Below, piece after piece: positions 58,939 to 64,000 of a stretch of 64,000 nt of DNA. The notes beneath the pieces were generated by a model. That model had not been told where the DNA came from and ran no database searches. It saw nothing but the letters and a program-made list of their open reading frames with translations. This stretch comes from Zanthoxylum bungeanum. Taxonomy: Eukaryota > Streptophyta > Magnoliopsida > Sapindales > Rutaceae. How positions within the stretch are numbered: position 1 is the stretch's first letter; the number at the start of each line of letters is the position of its first letter. The DNA is taken from contig SKCR01006516.1 in NCBI GenBank assembly GCA_019454045.1, positions 186,001-250,000 of the forward strand. Reading direction: 5' to 3'. Both the position numbers and the translations under genes were made by a program.

Positions 58939-60829
58939 TGATCGGTGAAATCACACACGTAACGCAAGCGCACGTATCGCTCAAGTAGTATAAAATGTAT
59001 TGATCCCATGAAGACTTAATACCTTAGCTATCAATTTATGACGTTAAATGTTTACAAGTACCTAATAGATTGATTGTTGTTTGGATGGTGATTTTTGTCT
59101 GAAAACAAGTAAATAAAACAGTGCAAAAGTAAATTAAAGGAAAAATCAATATTATAAAACTATCTAGGGTTGTGAATCATTCAATATCTTTTAAATATGA
59201 AGTGGTGATCTCATGTTTGTACAATATATCGGTTTATTAACCTGGAACACAAAAATATGCAAAAGCCTCTTCCGATGGTCAGATGCAAACACCCAGTGTA
59301 ACCCAATTAACTATATTCCTATGTTAACCAAGTTATCTGAATTCATTAAGATTAAGTTCCAATTATGGCTACCCCCGCCCGACAGGTATATTTCTATCAT
59401 GTAAGGAAATCTACCTAAGAGTCTCTTGCCTCAAGGTGATATCGTGAGCTATTGAGTTTAAGGCTAAACCTAAAATCTATTTTCCAAGTTCATTTTCAGT
59501 TTACCAAATCAATCTTATTAATGGCCAGTTAACAAGAAGTATTAAGCTTAAGACTCAATAAATAAACCTTTATATTACCCAAGATATAAAATAACCAACT
59601 TTATAAACCGATAATATTGAAATTCATCACACCCCTAGATAATATGTTTAGTTACAAAACATACCAAAAATTACAAAATACATAGTTAAACAGAATAACA
59701 TAACAGAAAATTAAAAAGTAAAGAAAATTTCAATAATAAAAGAAAAATGCTGGAGCTAGGGGTTTCACTTTCAATACTTCAAATATAGATTACTCCCTTA
59801 TCAATTAATCATTTCTTGAATTGATTATATTAAAACCGACCATATAGGCGGTGAATGTCATTTTTCTAAAGTCCAACCGACCATATAGGCGGTAACAAAA
59901 TCATATAAACTTACCATGTAGGCGGTAACAAGGTTAGCACCTAAACCGACCGTTTAGGCGGAAAATAATTTCAATAATGTAAAACCGGCCATATAGGTGG
60001 TAAATAATTAATTCAATGTACTTAATTTAAATTAAGAGAGTAAATCTAAATTATTATAATAAAATTTTCCCCTCAGACTCCAGCAAAAATAGATTACCTA
60101 CTCATGATGTAATTAAAAACACACAAAAATTTATTAAATAAATAAAGAGAAAATACAGGAAAACTTAAATAACCATGCAAGAAACTTTCTTTTAGGTTTT
60201 CATGGATAAATCCCCTAAAGAAAGCATAAAAAATTTACAAAGTTTAGCTTGGTATTTATAGGCAAATCTAAAGGCTTCCACCAATTTCTCCACCAAAAAA
60301 GGCACCAAACATGGCACCAAATCCTCCACCAAACATGCAAGCATGTTTGGTGGAAGTTTGACAATTTCCATTTTTTTATTTTATTATTGAAAATGACTTT
60401 AATAATTACACATAAGACACTTCCAGATTTTTCATCAATTTCGGTAATGAAAACTTCAGAGTTCGAAAATCTTATGAACTTCAAAGTTGTAGATCTTTCA
60501 GTCTTATTTAATCTGGAACTTTAATCACCTCAATCTGTATCAGAATAAAAAGTTATGTCCAAAATACGACAATTGCGCAAAGTTGAAATTTCCGAAATTG
60601 TACTTCGTTAGAACGCCATTTCAAGTTTCCAATCTCCAAAATCAAAATGTCAAGTCCAGTTTTTGCCCTTATTTGTTCCACATTTCATCCTGATTGATTC
60701 CATTAAGTCCCAATTTTATTTTATCTGTAAAATAAACTAAAACACATCAAAACGTTCATAAAACTCGAGAAACTATACAAAATATTAAGTAAAATGGGCG
60801 GTAAATATTGATATATTTTCCGCTCATCA
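58939..60829 (-). repeat. 5' LTR of Athila element 1
   Basis: 1891 bp, the same length as the 3' LTR. Minus-strand start TGATGAGCGG (60829) and end CACCGATCA (58939). TATA box at 60253-60261. It is the partner of 49196-51086. Confidence 0.95.
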
Positions 60830-60855
60830 TATTGCCAACAAATATGGAACTAATA

Positions 60856-61219
60856 ATCCCTCATTTGGCATTTTGTGACAAACCACTACTTAATACAAAG
60901 AATACGGTAAAAGACCCAAAAAAATAGAACTGCCGACCATCAAGACAGTGACGTATAACAATATGACTCGATCTAATACCTTACCAAGTAGTCTTGAAAT
61001 CGATGCCACCTCAGCCATTAATCTGCTCACCTGAAACATCCACAAACAATAATATACCGTGAAAAGCACAGTGAATATAAAGAATAAATAAAAATAAAAA
61101 TCTTATGTATGTACTGGTAGATATCATACTCCCCATTAATCATACTCCCTTATTTTTCATGAAATGACAATGGGTATTTTCTTTTAATTATACAACAAGA
61201 AGAACTTAGGCCTAATATG
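60856..61219 (-). other. 3' non-coding end of the gag-only Copia element
   Basis: Between gag and the 3' LTR. The minus strand has GGTTTGTCACAAAATGCC and the purine tract AAATGAGGGA just before the LTR. No pol motifs. Confidence 0.65.
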
Positions 61220-62723
61220 TCATGCATTGCCACAATGATGGTATACAGGCACAAACCTCAGACGGGAGCGAGGTTTACCCACCACACTTCTAGATTGAGG
61301 TTGAGACACAGGACGAGGAAAAACATGGAGAATTACATGACTACAATCAATAAGTTTCTTACCTAATTCAAGTTTAGAAGGGATCAGTATAGCTTTAGAC
61401 GATGACGTCTTATCATAATTAGACTCAATGCTAATCCCTAACATGTGGTCTAGTTTTTCAATCCCAATAGAAAATACAGACAACTGGGTTCTAACATTAT
61501 CAAGTTCTACTTCTAAGGATTTGACTCTATCAACTAGTCATTTGTTCCTTTCCTTAAAGTCATCAATCATTAAAAGGCTTTGCTCAAACTTGACTTGAGC
61601 TTCATTCTTGTCTATCTCCACTCCTCTCAGCCTCTTATTGACCTTAATATTCATCTTTTTAATAGCTAGACTCTCATTAGATAATTCAGTATATGCTACC
61701 TGAAGACTATCCCCATCGACAGAGTCATCATGAGAGAATTATGATCCAACATCCACATTACTAACATTATACTCTCTCTCACCTGTCATACTAACAATAA
61801 AGGCCATAAAGGTGTTCTTATCCTTATGAGACTCATCAGAAGTATAGCCACCTTCTGAATTGCTAAGTGAGGCTGTCATGACTTGCTTACCTTTACACTT
61901 TAGGTATGTGGGATACTTAGATCTAATATGCATATACCTGTCACATTCATAACGTTGGATATCACTAGGTTTGTTATCTTTATCCTTTAGACTCCCTCTA
62001 CTATGCCTACTCTCTCTATGATTGTTTTCCTTATCCTTATCAGGGTTACAACCATTTTTTTACATCTTAAGAAATTTCCTAAACCTTTTAGCAAACATGG
62101 CCAAATCAGAATCCATAAGGATAATACCATTATCATCACTTGATGGATCATGACGAACTTCCTTTGTGATCTTCATCGCTATGGTTTTGGGCTTTCTATA
62201 CCCATGAAATTTTTTCTTATACACCTGCAGTTTTCCTACGAGGTCCTCTAGTTTAAGGTGATATAGGTCATTACTTTCATCGATGGCCGTGATCTTTGGC
62301 AAAAACTGATCAGGTAGGGATCTAAGAATTTTCCTAACTATCTTATTTGTAGGAATGGTCTCACCTAGGTTAAAGCTTGAGTTAACTATATCGTTAATCT
62401 TAGCGTAAAATTTATAGAAGGTCTCATCATCTTCCATCCTAGCGACCTCAAACCTAGTGGCAAGTTCTTGGAGTCTATTATTTTTATCAGACAATGTGCT
62501 CTCATGCCCAGTCTAAAGATGACCCATGCATCTTTGGCTATCTCGCACATTGAATAACATTAATTGCCTTACTATTCCTATTGCTAGCATCAAACTCCTC
62601 CTTAGTCCAGGTCAGTTTATCTTTATGGGAAGAGACCCCATCAACCATAACCACGATAGGTTTCCACCCGTACTCTACTGACATCCAGACTCTCTCATCT
62701 AAGGACTTAAGGAATGCTCTCAT
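61220..62723 (-). pseudogene. Copia gag, broken
   Basis: 62538-62723 reads LDERVWMSVEYGWKPIVV and DKLTWTKEEFDASNRNSKAIN. After a gap, 62060-62494 reads LQELATRFEVARMEDDETFYKFYAKINDIVNSSFNLGE...KIVRKILRSLPDQFLPKITAI, the UBN2/Copia gag pattern. A decayed zinc knuckle (YECDRYMHIRSKYPTYLK, about 61890-61960) and a second motif VYHHCGNA (about 61220-61240) follow. Stops and frameshifts are present. Confidence 0.88.
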
Positions 62724-62835
62724 TCGAACCTTCCAATGTAAGTACTTTATCTGATCAAAGAATATGAGACAATTTAGTTGACTTCATTCCATAGATAAAA
62801 TGGGTCAAGGATCCAGGTCAGGCTCTTATACTAAT

Positions 62836-63985
62836 TGAAAATTCTTATTTTGTCCTAGGTTCTGACCATATGTGAAATTAAGCACAATGATTTAAGACAA
62901 GTCCTGGATATTGTTCCTATGGATTACCAACAAGCACCCTTAATTCTAAGCAATTATAAATCCATGCAAATATATCAAAGCAATAAATAATAACGCAGAA
63001 AATAAAATCAACACAATAATTTTTTTAAGAAGTAAAATACCACTCCGGGTATCTAGGCTACCAGCCAAAATCCACTATAATGAGAAAAACTTACAATGAT
63101 GGTAAAAGACCTATGGCAGCAACTCCGCTGACTCTAATACCTCTAGATTGTAATAACCCGAAGAACTCATCGAGCCCATACCAAACGACCTTCTTTAGAA
63201 CCTTTGAAGTTTCCAAGCTAATCAACCTTGTAGCATGCAACGTCGGAACTCCGACTACCAATCTTCCTCTTTGAGAACTCTGAAGGCTTAGGAAATTGGG
63301 TTAGGGTTGTGTTTCTGTGTTGATGGTCACTCAAAGATCAACCTCACCAAAAGAAAGAAGACAATGTAAACAAAAAAAGTCTTCAAGGTGAAAATCAAGA
63401 AGGTTGAAAGCAACGAAGATTTTAGGCTTTGAATAATGTATTTTTACCAAAAAAACGTCTTCAAGGTGAAAATCAAGAAGGTTGAAAGCAACAAATATTT
63501 TAGGCTTTGAATAATGTATTTTTAACCTTGTGAAGGTGGCTCTAAGTTTGTTTATATAGGTAAGTCCAAGGCTATGGTTTCCTTGTACAAAACAGGCTTA
63601 ATCACACGTCTAAATTAACCTACTTATGCACAGACATTTGAACGCCAAAAGAACGCGTATCGAACGTGGGCTATTCCAAAAACTCATTCGAACGTTGTCC
63701 TGCATGCACCTCGAACGAAAACTCAATGGAAAACTTCATTCGAATGGAAAGATGAACGCACTACTCACGGGAACCTTCTGGCAAGTTTCATTTGAACCCA
63801 AACACGAACCTGACACGAACGTCACTCGTTCGAATGCAAACACGAACGCATCACTAACACATATCTGATTCCTTCACGGAAAGTCTGCCAATTACCACTC
63901 AAATTGCTCTGAGATCTTCAAGACTCATTACAACATAATTGAACTTGTTTTATTACGGACATTGCCAACAAATATGGAACTAAAA
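62836..63985 (-). repeat. 5' LTR of the gag-only Copia element
   Basis: About 1150 bp. Minus-strand end AGAATTTTCA at 62836. An internal direct duplication of about 65 bp (GTCTTCAAGGTGAAAATCAA and following, at about 63379 and 63456) is absent from the other LTR. TATA-like CTATATAAAC is near 63552; the GAACG-rich U3 lies at 63640-63850. Confidence 0.85.
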
Positions 63986-64000
63986 CAAGCCATTTACGTT

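Larger units (their letters stand above)
49196..60829 (-). mobile_element. Athila-type element 1 carrying a LOG-like gene
   Basis: An 11634-bp gypsy element, minus-oriented, with two 1891-bp LTRs, target duplication CATTG (49191-49195) against TATTG (60830-60834), and the empty site visible as ACATTGCCAACAAATATGG at 63959. Order: 5' LTR 60829-58939, tRNA-Asp primer site, gag, protease (split by a solo LTR), integrase C-terminal tail, 182-residue ORF, LOG-like ORF, 3' untranslated repeats, purine tract, 3' LTR 51086-49196. RT, RNase H and the integrase core are missing. About ten differences were counted in 240 aligned LTR bases, so insertion is fairly recent but not new. Confidence 0.93.
48130..63985 (-). 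mobile_element. Gag-only Copia element, split by an Athila element
   Basis: Minus-oriented. 5' LTR 62836-63985; degenerate tRNA-Met primer site next to it (complement TTAGTATAAGAGCC, about 62821-62834); gag (61220-62723); no protease, integrase or RT; purine tract AAATGAGGGA (about 60857-60866); 3' LTR 60830-60855 plus 48130-49195. The Athila element 49196-60829 sits inside the 3' LTR. Outer flanks do not give a convincing target duplication. Lacking pol, it must have depended on another element. Confidence 0.88.

Overview
This window is plant nuclear DNA, most likely from a eudicot with a repeat-rich genome. The evidence is Athila- and Tat-type Ty3/gypsy elements, Copia, CACTA and hAT elements, a P-class pentatricopeptide-repeat gene, and integrated plastid DNA (psbA, trnE, trnY). 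I cannot name the species. Apart from the PPR gene (6574-8406), nearly everything is transposon sequence in various stages of decay, much of it nested.

Layout. 1-5856: remnant of a Tat-like gypsy element (+) with a broken gag and an exact 64-bp tandem array, interrupted by a solo Athila-family LTR (3446-5418). 5857-8406: promoter region and a 3'-truncated PPR gene. 8930-15385: a plastid-derived insert (psbA end, then trnE-trnY). It is split inside psbA by a long Copia-like LTR (9011-14936), itself split by a 2.9-kb hAT element (11686-14628). 17234-33400: two copies of a long gypsy-type LTR repeat (here called R1, minus). The second is split by a Copia-type LTR (from about 23241), which carries a complete-ended 6992-bp CACTA transposon (25084-32075). 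33401-40695: a chromovirus-type LTR (+) with a tRNA-Met primer site, split by a small Athila element without RT (35138-39793). 40796-44474: the 3' half of a decayed Copia element (-). 44475-end: a third R1 copy, hit by a gag-only Copia element (48130-63985). That element is hit by an Athila element (49196-60829), which is hit by a solo Copia LTR (55096-57115) with a perfect GTAAT target duplication.

Most notable. The 11.6-kb Athila element has two 1891-bp LTRs, a tRNA-Asp primer site, gag, a protease whose catalytic Asp reads Asn, and only the C-terminal tail of integrase. Where an envelope-like gene could lie, it carries two long sense-strand ORFs. One is a 182-residue unknown protein with a Cys cluster. 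The other is an intronless homologue of the cytokinin-activating enzyme LOG, with PGGLGTIEE intact, one nonsense codon near the start and its own TATA-like box. A relative in the same window (35138-39793) has the same flanking UTR landmarks about 0.24 kb apart and lacks both ORFs, so the segment looks captured. If transcribed, this is a retrotransposon carrying a hormone-metabolism gene.

The elements do not form operons. The value of the window is its stratigraphy (up to four nested layers), the gene capture, the plastid mosaic, and recurrent short palindrome arrays in several unrelated LTR families. All homology calls are by eye from motifs; boundaries marked approximate could move by tens of bases.
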